This document shows, piece after piece, positions 35,321 through 48,163 of a stretch of 64,000 nucleotides of DNA. The first letter of the stretch is position 1. Each line of letters opens with the position of its first letter. The notes beneath the pieces are model-generated. The model searched no databases. It was given only the letters and a program-made list of their open reading frames with translations, and was not told the origin of the DNA. The translations under genes were made by a program, and so were the position numbers. This DNA comes from Sequoia sempervirens (Eukaryota; Streptophyta; Pinopsida; Cupressales; Cupressaceae), in assembly GCA_007258455.2 (NCBI GenBank), contig VDFB02196010.1:140525-204524 (forward strand), written 5' to 3'.

Positions 35321-36689
35321 GGTGCGCACTATAGTGGTAGCAGCTATATAGCTCCAAAAATGCACCGGGGCATGGATGCATGCCACATGCCTTCACTTGC
35401 ACGGGCTGTTATGCAGGCATACGATTTTTGTTATATTTTTATTCATCAGATCTATGTACTATTTGATAAGACTGGGTGAAATGCATTTACCCTTCACTTT
35501 ATAGAAATTTACCAACTCTATGAAGTTTTTAATAATTTGAACTTTTATTCTTCTAAATATTATATGATATTTAATCTTTTAATAAATATTAAAATATATT
35601 ATATTCAAATAATTATTAAAAGGGTATAATTAAATTATATATACTTTTCTAATATAATAATATAATATATTTCAACAATATTATTATATTATTTAAACTA
35701 AATATTTTTTTATAAAATTTCATTATATTATAATATATTTACTCACATTATTATAATATATTTGAATTATGATATAAAAATTGTAATATATTAGATAATA
35801 TAATATAAAGAAAAAATTTATAATTGAATTTTATATTAAAATTATGAAAAAACATATTTTTAAATTTAAATAATATTATATATGATAATAATGTATATTA
35901 TTTAAATTTAACATGAGATTCAAGCAATAATAATATAATATAGTATTAATAATATTAATATAATATAATACAATAATAATATAATATAATATTAATATAA
36001 TATAATAATATTAATATAATATAATAATATTAATATAATATAATTATTATTATTATAATATAATAATTATTATTATAACTATATTAATTAAGAGAATAGT
36101 TATTTAAATAATATACATTATTATCATGTATAATATTATTTAAATTTAAAAATATGTTTTTTCATAATTTTAATAAAAAATCAGTTATAAATTTTTTCTT
36201 TATATTATATTATCTAATATATTACAAATTTTATATCATAATTCAAATATATTACAATAATGTTAGTAAATATATTATAATATAATGAAATTTTATAAAA
36301 CTATTTAATTTAAATAATATAATAATATTGTTGAAACATATTATATTATTATATTAGAAAACTATATATAATTTAATTATACCCTTTTAATAATTATTTG
36401 AATACAATATATTTTAATTTATTTATTAAAACATTAAATGTCATATAATATTTAGAAGCATAAAAGTTCAAATTATTAAAAACTTCATAAAGTTGGTAAA
36501 TTTCTATAAAGTGAAGGGTAAATGCATTTCACCCGGTCTTATCAAACAATACTTAGCTCTAACGAATAAAAATATAACTAAAATTGTAGGCCTGCATAAT
36601 AGCCTATGCAAGTGATGGCATGCAACATGCATCCATGCCCTGGTGCATTTTTGGGGCTGGATAGTTGCTGCCCACTATAGCCCCCCACC
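35321..36689. mobile_element. Giant inverted repeat (arms ~580 bp, spacer ~190 bp)
   Basis: The left arm (about 35328-35908) is matched by the reverse complement of the right arm (about 36101-36681) almost base for base: for example AAAAATGCACC-GGGCATGGATGCATG, GGGTGAAATGCATTTACCC, and TTTATAGAAATTTACCAACT in one and their complements in the other. The spacer (35909-36100) is a low-complexity run of TAATATAATA words. Outer ends carry CACTATAGTGG / CCACTATAG. No target duplication is clear. A further small inverted pair of GGGGCTATAGTGGG lies just outside the right end (36672-36745). This is a foldback-type element or an inverted duplication; no coding capacity. Confidence 0.93.
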
Positions 36690-37975
36690 TAGGTGATCGA
36701 CATAGATATGGAATGGTGCACCTGGGTGGGAGGGGCTATAGTGGGGGTGGGTATGCATATTCCTATCCTATCTCGATAGTGCAATCAATACCAGAGAGGG
36801 CAGTACATGAGCTTATTGCTCAATCAATACTTGGGTGAAATCAATACCATAGATTCTAATGCAATACCAATCCTAGGCCAATCAAATGTCTATGATTAGA
36901 ATCTATTCCATGATGCCCTACCATTAACTATAAAGGGGTGAGGGGGGCACATAGAACTAGTCAAACTAGATTGAATATCAATGAAAGTTCCTCCATCTGA
37001 AATCACTGATTCATTTTGTTATCCCAGTTTGTTTAGAAATGAGATTGTGAGTAACAATGATATGGAGTGGAGTGACATTGATAGATAACCATGAGAAGGC
37101 TTGGAAGGGGCTACTGAGTGAGCTATTTAGAGAAGGTGGAATGCAAGTAATTAAATTATGGTAGAGGAAGAAAGGGAGGTTCCCAACAAAATCTTTTTTA
37201 GGCTGGCTTCATTGTATCTCTCCTTTTATCAACTTAATATCTTGCTTGGAATGGTAGGGGAATCCAAAGGGAACAGGAGGAGTCACCACATATTTCTTTA
37301 AAGTTTGTTCAACCCCTGATATATACGGTGGAGAGGGGTGGCCTCACCCCAATAGATTGTAATATTTACCATTTATCCTCTCATAATAAACAACCACCCT
37401 ATTATCACCAATGGGAATGGAGAAATAGGATTCCTAGTCAGTCATCTCATCGATCCCAATAATCATCCTAAGTATGAGAATTAGAACGAACTAGAATCTT
37501 GTTGTGACGATGCAAGAAGTAATGAGTAAATACCAATTGAACTAAAAGTTGAGCAACTACAACTAGTCACAAGGAGCCAAGGAAGTTCCATGTAGGGAGG
37601 TCTCATTTCTTTCATGCCCTCTCTATATATCCCACCTGACTTCGGGCCCTTGAATTGATTTCTCTATTAACATTTCTAAGGGGTAGAAAAATAAATAGTA
37701 GGGAAATCCTAAAGTTTATTCTTAACATCAATGGATGACATTGATTAGGATCAGCTTCTAGGAGATCAAAGAGAGCTCAAAATTTAAGAACTACAATTAT
37801 CGGGCACCTTCAACGACATATGCCTCCACTACTTCTCTTGAGTGCGTGGGAGAATAGCCTAAGGTTGGGAGGGAAACTATAATTCCCCTTCCCACAATTA
37901 AAATCCCCTCTAACTTGGATATGGGGTAAGCCAGGGTGGTTGAGATAGATGGGGTTAAGATCCACTTTCATTGAT
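36690..37975. other. Non-coding stretch between repeat elements
   Basis: No supported gene or terminal repeats. The first 60 bp hold the second half of the CTATAGTGGG inverted pair mentioned for the neighbouring element. Confidence 0.5.
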
Positions 37976-38934
37976 GGGTGATCCCACAATAGTGGGTTAC
38001 ACTTTTTGGCCAAACTTGATATTGAACTGAACTTTTTTAACTAAATCTTCACTTTCATCCAACTATAGCTGCTAAACCATGAGGAATTTGAAGATGATGC
38101 AAACTAGTGATTTGTGAAATTTTGTTTGTAGATTCTACATATATATTTTTAATTTTTTATTGAAATCAAATTGCATTTCTTTTTCTATCTCTTTCGATAA
38201 CTAGTTTTTAACAGTAAACACCATTTTTAAAGAGTGATGTTTATTGTATAACACATAACTTTTTTCTATGAAGGATCAAATTCTCATTTCTCTAATTTAG
38301 ATTTGTAACTACGATATCTAGCTCCTTCATTTGGTTTCATAGATTTTTATTGAATATTTTATTCTTAATTAATTTTTGAAGTCAAACCAATTACAATTTA
38401 GACATAGGTTTACTGTATAACACAACTTTCTTTATATGTATCAAAATTCATTTTTTTATTGGATCAAGGACATCAATAACAAGAGCATAGATAATTTTTA
38501 GAATCTTTTTTGGTAATCTAGTATTTTTACACGTGCAAAACAAAGAGCTTGATTTTTGGTGAAAACCTACACACAAGAAATAAAAAATAAATATATTTAA
38601 AATTATACTTTTTGGGAAGCTTATAATAAGGAATACATACTTACAAAACATAAATTTTAAATGAATTCATTTGATCCCCCAAAAGGTAAATCAAAAGTGG
38701 TTTTTTATCAGTATTTGATAGGTGTAGAGGAGACTCCATTATAGGTATGGTTTAAAACTAGCGGGGTTCCATCCAAGGGGGTTTGATCTAAGGGGGTTTG
38801 ATCAAACCATATTTAATTAAAATAATTTAAATGGAACCTTTCAAGGCTTTAATCAATATATTTTCTAAATTTATGTGATTTCAACAAAAAATAGGATGTC
38901 CCAAAAAGTGTAACCCATTATTGTAGAAAAACCC
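37976..38934. mobile_element. Second copy of the TIR transposon family
   Basis: Starts GGGTGATCCCACAATAGTGG, continuing GTTACACTTTTTGG, and ends with the complement of GGGTTTTTCTACAATAATGG followed by the same GTTACACTTTTTGG; about 29 of 34 terminal positions agree. Its interior aligns with 29360-30449 in order (GAATTTGAAGATGATGCAAA, TTTAGATTTGTAACT, TTTTATTGAATATTTT). The flanks do not show a clear target duplication. In place of the GGTTCGGCCGAACC palindrome it has GGTTTGATCAAACC. Confidence 0.85.
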
Positions 38935-39172
38935 CAATTTATTAGTGAAACAAACCCCATTTCTTAAACCCCATCTCTTATTAGGGGTGGGGGGAAGGAT
39001 AAAATAAATAAATTTACTCTTTGAATTCATCATTCAGGTAGTAAAAGTACAACAAACACCCATAGTTTCGAATGAGTAGTTTTGAGGCATGGCTCCCAGA
39101 GAAGGAACTGGAGAACAAGAAGAATTAAATTTTGGAATTGAATTTGGTGGATAATTGGGATAGGTGTAGCAT
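38935..39172. other. Short spacer
   Basis: Nothing recognised. Confidence 0.4.
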
Positions 39173-40359
39173 TTTTTGAACACCTAGAATATTAAGAGGG
39201 GGGGTGAATCCTTATTCTATATAACCAATTAATCACAAACCATCCAATTAACAAAGTAAATCTAGCTTTAGTAATGAAGGAAAACATGAAGGAGATCTCA
39301 AGACCACATAACACATGAACACTAGGATTTTTACGTGGAAAAACTAAAAAGGGAAAAACCATGGTGAAGATTAGCTCACAATATATTATAACCAGTTATA
39401 AGATATTATAGGGGCTTACTACCAGGACTCACTATCCTTATAAGGCTCACAACCAAAATTAGATTTAAAACAAAAGTGGCTACATAGCTAGAGTGTGAAC
39501 TGATACAAAGTGCACCTTCCTTGTGCTGAATTCAATTTCTATGAATACAAAATATTGCTCTGCTCAAAAGTCACACAACATTCATAGTAATTCTACCCTT
39601 ATTTTGATTTCACACATTCAAATTTGTAGGTTCACACAATATCAGATCTCACAAACATCACATTACATTTTCAACACCTTATGAAACTCAAAAATGTCTC
39701 ACATATATACCCTATTACATCTGCATACATCAATTAGGTCAGCCTAATTAGATGTAGCCCTCTTTTAATTCAAAATAGCTTTGTTGGCTCCATACTTGAT
39801 TCAAAAAATATTCACACTCAAATCAAATGTACAATACTTGATTTAGGTTGACATGCACCTAAAATAGGTCTTACTAACATCTACAATACATACTTATTCT
39901 TTACAACACATAACATATGTTAGGTCGGCCAAGAATTAGACCTAAGCACAAAATAAGCCAATTGATCACATACCAATGACCATTCTAATCGCATAAGAAT
40001 GCACAAAATGGAATGTGTAGAGTACTAAAACCTATAGAATATCTTCCAAAATTGTTTAAAGAATGATTCCAAACATTGGAGGAATGCAAACCAGATAACT
40101 CATACCCATTTATACTGTATAAAGCCAAAAATTGTATGCCAAACTTCTGCTACTTGTAACTTTTATCTTGTTCATCCAAACTCACTGAAATCTTGATCAT
40201 AGATGCATTTAGTAGTCCTAAGTAACATACTGTAACCACATAAGCTAATCTTATAACATGAGCAATTCTAGACCAAATTTCTGGATCAATATGTCACCAA
40301 AAACTATTTACCAATCAAACAAAACTATCAACAAATAATGTTGAAATTGAATGACAACA
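39173..40359 (-). mobile_element. Solo copia-type LTR
   Basis: Its left end (TTGAACACCTAGAATATTAA then GAGGGGGGGTGAATCC) and the TTTACGTGGAAA, AAGGGAAAAACCA and AAGGCTCAC phrases match the LTRs of the copia-type element at 46558-52342 in the same order. The right end at about 40359 reads TGTTGTCATTCAATTTCAAC on the minus strand. No internal domain or partner LTR adjoins it, so it is probably a solo LTR. No clear 5-bp duplication. Confidence 0.65.
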
Positions 40360-40559
40360 AATCAAAGGGTTTCTTCTTCATTCTTTCAAACAAATCATAT
40401 ATGGGAGTATCATACCTTTATTTGGAAGCATGGGAGCTTCCAAGCTTGAGGCTATTATAATTCTCAGGTTCTTAAGACACATACACCTTTTTGTATAATG
40501 CCCCAAAGTTTGATGATAGTGGAAAAATTATTTTTCATTAAATTCAAAGGTAATGGTTT

Positions 40560-41810
40560 AGTGTTATCAATATGCCTGATTCGAGGAAGTTAATCATATT
40601 TTATTTAAAAATTACAACATAATAGTATGGAGGGAATCGAGAAATTGATTTTTTTTTCTATCCCTTGGCCTAAATTGGTATTGTATCTCATATGCAAAAA
40701 CTTGTGTTTCAATATTATTAAAGTTTTGAGGATTGTTTATTTTTATAATTTTTTTTGTTTTTCTTCTTAATTTATCAATAGTTGTTTTTAGGTATGACTT
40801 TAGATTGACCATTATGAGATAATGAAGGTGTACCTTCATATTGGCTAACCAATATCTTGTAATCATGGAGAGCTATACATAAATGTGTGAATGGTGGATA
40901 TTTAATCAATAATATCTTATCTCTAATGTTATATTGTAAGTTTCTAATGAACACCCTTTGAATGTCAACATCTAGAAGATTATAAGATATTTATGAATAA
41001 AGAGATTGGTATGGTCCTATAAAATCCATCACTTTCTCCTTGGGTCCTTCTTTGCAATGGGCTAAATTAGTCAATGTAACTTGAGGTCCAATGTTATATT
41101 GAAAATGTTGAAGGAACTCATTAATAAGTTGCATAAAAGAGGTAATTGAGTTGTTTGGTAATGAAAAAAACCATTCCAAGGTCATATATTTCAATGATCT
41201 AGGAAATAATTTAGCTAGGAAAGCATCTTCAAAAATGAAGTCACTACACAAGGAAGTTACAAAGGCTGACACATGGTTGTTTGGATCTCCTTTTCCAATA
41301 TACTTTTCAAAGTGGGGTATCTCTATGTTCTACAAAATGGGTGTCTTTAGGATGAAAAATGATAATGTAATACACATGAGTAATGTAGGAGGAATATAAT
41401 TTTTTTGATGTTCATCCATGCTTACAACTTGTTGTTGTAAGGATGATATGTTTTCAAAAGTTGATTGATTACATGATCATTTTTGTCCCTTGTTTTGGGA
41501 AAGTGTGGAATATGTAGGCATTTTGTTAATAATTGGAGAGTTTTTGTTTTGGAGGTTAGTGAGTGATGAGATGAATTGATGTATGGTAGATGAAAGGAAA
41601 AAACTATAATAATTTCCACAAGAAAAACATAAAGTGGAATTAAGCCCATTGTTATATTGCATCGCTGATACAACTATTGGAAGGGTGAAATTAGGAATAT
41701 GTGACATTATTGTTAGAGAGGAGACTTGTCTTCCCATTTGATTTTTAGCATTAGAGAGAGCTTGAGCACAAATAGATACCATGGGGATGTTTACATCTAC
41801 TATATGAGCT
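40560..41810 (-). pseudogene. Ty3/gypsy gag pseudogene
   Basis: Minus-strand frames: 41782-41477 (N-terminal, low conservation), 41272-40991 with LCSDFIFEDAFLAKLFPRSL, LEWFFSLPNNSITSFMQLIN and EFLQHF, the gag core, and 40866-40612, a basic Lys/Asn-rich C-terminal piece. Frames are broken by shifts. The same core occurs at 56998-57225 (LLAKLFPWSLRDTTLEWFCS), so both come from one gypsy family. It is not functional. Confidence 0.85.
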
Positions 41811-44099
41811 CATGTAATACTTCTATCCCTTGGGAATCATTGATGAGATTCCCAAGGTTATCCATTAATGACACTTTTTCTCCAACCAAATATTTAGTTC
41901 TTAAGTATTATTGAATGCCTTCTAGGTATTTATCTATTTTTTTGAGTTTATATTCAAGGAAATGGGTGAAAATAGTCTCCAAGTCGACATAAATGTTAAT
42001 AGATAAAGAAAACATAGGCAATATACCTAAGTACCTAAAGATATTGTGTATATGTAACTCCTTGAGTGAAAGAGTTATAAGACTCAAGCTAAACACCGAA
42101 TGTGATCACAACACGTGAATCCATAAGTCTATAACTAGATATTAAAAGGACATTAGATATGTGACACTAGGTCATAAAATCCATAAATTGATTATAAGTT
42201 TCAGGATGCTTAAGTGCTCATAGATTGAGGATACAAATAGATAACAATGATAGAAATTGAGATAAATTTTAGAAACAAAACATAGATCTAGATAGGTATC
42301 ATAGAGTAAAAAATGTGACTAAAATTTGGATAGAACCTAGTTGGACAAGGGTGTGGGAACCCTAGACCAGAGGTGCCAAATTTTAATAATAAATTAAAAA
42401 TTCTAAGAATTAATTTTAGTGTTTGAGTATCTAAAGTTGTACATGTTTAGGTCTGGAGTCAAACAAATTTTTGGGATGACTCAAAAACCTAATTTCTCTA
42501 TGTTAAGCACATGCATAAATTTATGTATTTTTAGAGCAATGCAATATATACAAATGACAATTTATAGAATTTGGGATAATGTAACTAAATAAATTTATCA
42601 TAAAAATGAAAAAAATTGACAATTTTTGAACTTTTGAAATGACACACAATATTTAAATTTTTAGTTTTTCAATGATTTCCCTAGAATGTACATGCAATTT
42701 GACTAATGACAGCAACCTAGGATTGCACTAAAATTTCAAAATGAAAACTATATAATTTCATAAGCTTTGTAAATGTAAAAAGTGTCAGTTCACCAAAATG
42801 TGATGGGGAAAAATGGGATTTATGGTCTAAGTCACACCTTATCCCATCTAACATTTAGGGACATAAAATGATCATAAAAGACCACTTGGATACTATCCTC
42901 AATAGAAGAGTCATAATGGTTGAATAGGGTTTTGGTCCCTTTTTGTGGTAGTAGAGTTAGCTTTGATTTAGAAGTGATATTTTGTGATGTAATAGTGAAT
43001 TAGGTTAATGATGAACCTACAAAAAACTAATGGAATTTCAAAAAATATAGAATTGAGAAATAAAAATAGATTATTGAGAAGCAAAGTGTAGAGACAAAAG
43101 AACTTGGCATTCAAATCTGAGCTAAATCTATTTGGTTAGGGGTGTGGGTGACCTAGATTGGAAATGTTGCTTTCTCATATATTTGAACAGGTATCAGTAG
43201 GTTATAGTCTATAGGTCCTTCCTTCTAGGTTTCATTTTTGGATTTTTTTCAATAAATAATTTACCTTTCCCTAATTTGTTACAATAGGACACTTGAATAT
43301 TTGATCTTGCAATTAGGCCTTGAAAGGAGAGAAGGGGTTGTGCCATATAGGGGATCGCGTATGTCAAACATCATTTTGGTGTTCCCACTTCTACTTGATG
43401 GTTATGATGATGTAAAGAGTGCCTACCATCAGTTAGGAAGAGGCAAAATGGATAAAATAAGTGAAAATTTGACAACTGCTACAACTTACCACTCAGATCT
43501 TCTTTCCTTGATGGAATAAAGTCATTGTAATCATCTTATACAAGGAAAATTGGAAGCTTTATTGAAGGTTGTAAAGGTGTTAATACTCAAAACAAATGAT
43601 CACAAAAATATGATTAATGTTACTCATAAACTTGATGCATTACCAATGAAGATCTTGAATGATAAAAAGTATTGTACAAATTATTGATTATTCATCTCTT
43701 AACTACTTTTTAGGATGCTTCAATTTTGAATTCCAATTACCAAATGTTTACATGGTGAAAATGACTTGTATTTATATGAAATTTTTGGTTCTTGTAAAAT
43801 TAATTTTAAAACTTGATAAATAAATTTAAAATTATAAATATAAAATTCCATCAATAAAATATTTAATTGTGAGCCAAAATTAGCTAGTCAAGAGCATGGG
43901 CTCCCTAGAAAAGACCTATTTCTAGGCCTTTGTTGTCGTTACATAAATATTTAATATTAATTCCTAATTTTATTTTGGTTTTCTAAAAACCACATTAAAA
44001 TGGGTAAATTATGACCATGATTAGGTCCAAACACATAAGGGGAGCTAAACCTAGTGCAAAATTATGAAGGGTGACAATTTATGACACTACACTAACACT
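41811..44099. other. Non-coding stretch with a dispersed 80-bp direct repeat
   Basis: Probably leader and LTR debris of the gypsy gag pseudogene, but no LTR pair could be delimited. A block at 43481-43562 (ACAACTTACCACTCAGATCT...) recurs at 44826-44907 in the same orientation, flanking the integrase fragment. Confidence 0.4.
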
Positions 44100-44690
44100 A
44101 TTGGTCCACTCTATAATATCCTCAAGGTGATGGTCATGATTAAGAAACTATTAAGACCTTGACAAGAATCCTTAAGAAAGCTATCATTGATATTGGTCAT
44201 GATTGGCATCTTCACCTCAATCTTTCTCTTTGGGCCTACCACACTAGAATTCACACACCTACTAGTACCAGTCCATATTCTCTCATTTTTGGCACTAAAT
44301 CCATTTTTCCAATTGAAGTAAAAATGACATAATTATGCATTTCCTTGAAGAATCTCATCAATGATGAAGAGTATAGGGTTGCATGCTTACATCAAGTAAA
44401 TCTCCTTGACGAACGCTACCTCAATTATTGAACAACCATATTCAAGCCTATCAAAATTGTCTCCAAAGAAGCTACAATAAGAAAATCATACATAGAGAAT
44501 TCCAAGTTGGTTATCTTGTAGTCAAAGAGAATAAGAGGAATCCTTTAGATTGAGAAAATAAAGGAAAGTTTGATCCTAATTGGTTGGGCTCTTACATTAT
44601 TATAGCCAAGTATAGATCAAGTACTTATCAATTGCGTACTACAAAAGGAGAGCCCTTGAATTAATTTCTCAACATCATCCATATCAAATA
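44100..44690 (+). pseudogene. Gypsy integrase C-terminal fragment
   Basis: Plus-strand frames match the end of the integrase seen at 21.7-22.35 kb: ILKKAIIDIGHDWHLHLNLS, LWAYHTRIHTPTS, YSLIFGTKSIFPIEV, then after stops NWLG-type and STYQL-TTKGEPL. Stops and shifts throughout. It belongs to the Tat-like family of the 19.7-kb pol by sequence likeness. Confidence 0.85.
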
Positions 44691-46083
44691 GTGTTATTCC
44701 TAAATCCTTGCAATATGCCATTTTCAAAATGTGAAAAATCATTTTTTTAAAAATCCTTGAAAAGAGTGCTTACCCTTGATTGGACAAAGGCATATGGATA
44801 AAAACTAGTGATAAATAATAAGTCATACAACTTACCATGCAGATCTTCTTTGCTTGATGAAATGAAGTCATGGTACTCATCTCATACAAGGAGAATTGGA
44901 TGCTTGATTAAATGTATGCAGAATAAGGGCATTGGGATGCACTAAGGAAAGGAAAGAATAGATAGGTTTTTAATTTTCAGAGATGTACTATGAAAGGTTT
45001 GTGAATTGTTATTCTTAGTTTGACCAAAGAACGAATAATTGGTAGAGAGGCATGAATTGGAGAGTGTTTGTGTGAAGGGAAAAAGTGGAGTGGAGATTGT
45101 TGTCGAAGAACAAAGAAGGAACATGACTTATGAAGGATGAGGTCATGAAAGGCCAAATCAAAATGTAATTTATGGTCAATTTAATAAAACTGAGTTTTGT
45201 TTCTGATAGTTATTTAAGTGAATTGTTGAGTTACTGCTACAAGTTTTGTTTTCATGTTTTATGTTTGAGATTGGTCTTGGAAGAGGGGAGTACCCTCTGC
45301 ATCAGATAAGAAAGGTTATTTCATCAAAACATTAAAGAAGTAGGATAACACTAAATCTAGGGGATGCACTAACCCACTAGGATGAAGATACCACAAAACA
45401 AAAATGTAAAAGACAAATCAACACACACACATGAGGTGCAATGCAACATGAAAAATGCAAAGCATACATAATGGAGAAACTTAACATAATTGAAAAAACA
45501 TATCATGCAAATATAATACAAACACATTGTAAACACGATAAAAAACACAAAAAAGGGGGATATGAAATCACATGGACTTGAAAGATCCATAAAATTATTA
45601 CTAGGATCCATACCTAAGGTACCCATAAATCAAAATATGGAAAAGTACAATATTTTTTAGGTAACCCATGAATACATAAAAGCATCATAGGCTAATGAAG
45701 TCCGATATTCACTAGGTGATCAAATATCTTTAAGGTAGAATAAAAATGATAGGCCACGAGAGATTGTTGGAAAACCCTATACTAAGCAATATGTTTGCGA
45801 AAAAGATAACTCATGATAAGGGGTTCCCCCAAAACAAATCCATAACAAGACCAAGATAGCATATGAGGGATCAACAAATCTGGGGTTAGTATAGATGAGA
45901 GATAATATATAATATGATATTGTATTGAATTGACATCATTTCCCAAATACTTATGGAACTACAAACACATGGGAGGAATGAATACAAATAAAAAATATTT
46001 TGGGTCAACTTGGAAGAGACCTAAGTGTCTCAACGCTTCACACCATTCCCAAAAGGAATGTAAAAGAAAGATTTTTACAACAT
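44691..46083. other. Non-coding stretch, contains a third copy of the hairpin block
   Basis: No gene. The block at 45998-46054 repeats the nested inverted repeat of 1815-1980, with outer TTTTGGG/CCCAAAA and inner GAGAC/GTCTC. It lies directly beside the LTR-like block starting at 46084. Confidence 0.5.
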
Positions 46084-46557
46084 TGTAGAGGAGGAAATTT
46101 GACACCCTCAAGGTGACGAGGTCCAAAGGGGAAAATGGTCCTCAACTACCTCAAGGACCAATGCTCAGGTGATAGGATAAAGTGGAAAAGGGTGGTTGTT
46201 TATATAGAAGTAAAATGAGAGAGTTTTAGAAACCGAAAGAGCAAGTCACAAAGTTCCTCTAGACATACTAATAAGCTCTTGACCAAGGACAACAGTGTGA
46301 TGCAAGGATGTCCTTGTGGTGCATTAACATATCATATGTACCAAAAATTGAGATTGTTATAGAAGACTACTAAGGACCTACTAACAATCTAATTTAACCG
46401 AACTCACAAGATTCAAGAAATAAATAGAAAATAACATAGTTTAAGATGGTCTAAACCAAATAGAAGATGGATGATAAAACAAGAAGAAAGTAAGAAAATA
46501 CTCACAAGAATTCCAATAATGAAGCTTCTAGTAAAGATGTTCCTTCAATACCTACAC
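46084..46557 (-). mobile_element. LTR of gypsy gag-pro element, left copy, part 1
   Basis: Aligns with 59601-60075 (GAGGAGGAAATT, CCAAAGGGGAAAATGGTCCT, GTGATAGGATAAAGTGGAAA). Minus-strand TATA box CTATATAA at 46200-46207 (right copy 59718-59724). Interrupted after CCTACAC by the copia-type element. The second part is 52343-52540. Confidence 0.82.
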
Positions 46558-47815
46558 CATTGAATAGTTCGGATAACTGAGAGGGGGGGTGAATCAGTTA
46601 TCATAAAATAATTTTCTTGACTTTAATTAATCCAGAACATACTTATATCAATCAGATAATAATCAAACATATATGAACATGAAAGAAAATAACAACACCC
46701 ACAATGAACACCAGAATTTACGTGGAAACTCAAGAAGGGAAAAACCATAGAGAATGATAATTCTCAATTATAGAACACCGATTAAGGTGATTTTTACAAG
46801 TGCTCACTGTCAAAATGCTCACTGCAGGTAAGGCTCACTACCAGTGGGATCACTACCCAATTAATACAAAAACAAAATAGTCTCACTGACAAAAAATGAA
46901 TTGATGAAGCTGCATCTACATATGCATGAAGTCAACTCTAGTTAAGAGCACAATATATTTCTATAGTAGATTCGGTCAAGAATTTTTTGCCCACCTTCCT
47001 TGCACAACCTCTGCACTACTGATTATTTATTCCTGTCACTTTCCTTCATCTTACTTATCTGTTTCTTGTCGCATAATCCTTCACACCCTTTTCTCTATTC
47101 ACACACACCACAATATTTGGATTTTCAAATTCACATTCACCACACACTTTCTTTCACTAAATAAAATCAAATTTTACTTATAACATTCCATGCCTTCATA
47201 ATCTCCTAAGTTGGCCAAACAAAATGTATTCATAATCTTCTAAGTCAACCAAACAAAATGTATTTATAATCTTCTAAGTCGGCCAAACACAATTTGAACT
47301 AGGTCACCAAAAAACATGTCGACTTGAAGAACAACCTTGAAATATTCAATAAGGCTTGGAATGCTAGTACCATACCCAAGAATAGGTCACACATAAAGAT
47401 TTCCTTAACACGTTACCATGGGACCTATAATCAAGAATGATGGGAATGCAACCACAACCAAGAACAAATCTTGATTTCCATTAATTTCAGTACCAACCAG
47501 AGAAACACAATTAGACATACCAAAAATTGTAACATGCTACATGAATGTCCAGATAGCAAGGATACTCGAAATAAGCTTTGAGCACAACAACCAATATCAA
47601 AATATTAGTCTTCATTATTTTTCATTAGCTGTCTTCCAAGGATGTCCCAAAAAGAAGCACCACCATATCCGAATAAAGGATAACATCCACATTATGCAAC
47701 ATAATGGCACTCGATAGGATATAACATTTCAGTATATCATCTGGAGGACAACCTTTTGGATCCTAGGTTTTGACATCAATGACAAAAATGATAAATCATC
47801 AACAACTTCTCAACA
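46558..47815 (-). mobile_element. 3' LTR of the copia-type element
   Basis: 1258 bp; minus-strand start TGTTGAGAAGTTG at 47815. Carries the conserved GAGGGGGGGTGAATCA near its other end. About 90 bp longer than its partner, mostly from an indel near 47.38-47.45 kb. Confidence 0.9.
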
Positions 47816-48163
47816 ATCTCCCCCTTTGACATTGATGGAAAAACAACAAAAACTAAAAAACATAAAAATTGCAAACAAAAGACTCCAAGTACCCCCCCTT
47901 TGTCAAGCAATTCAATACATCTTTTTGTTTTTGTTTTTATCTTCATTTTCACCCTCTTTTTTCCATCAAAGGAAAAGGGCCAAATAAGAACATTCAAGAA
48001 ATCAAGTGAAAATAACACTTTTCACATGAAATTTTTTCTTGTACCTTTCTCTCATAGTTGGAAGAATCCTCTTCCAAGCTTGTACAAAAGAAACCATTCT
48101 AGCACACATACTTTTCAATAGAGTCAACAATATAAATGAAGATGACTAGTCTAGAGAAAGGAA

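Noticed and set aside
35909..36100. Plastid or mitochondrial insertion because of extreme AT content
   Set aside because: It is a simple TAATATAATA repeat in the spacer of the inverted repeat, with no organellar gene.
41151..41399. Plus-strand 82-codon ORF
   Set aside because: Antisense to the gag core at 40991-41272.
46926..47183. Plus-strand ORFs at 46926-47183 and 51548-51823 with similar sequence
   Set aside because: They resemble each other only because they lie in the two LTRs of the same copia-type element; no selection on protein is implied.
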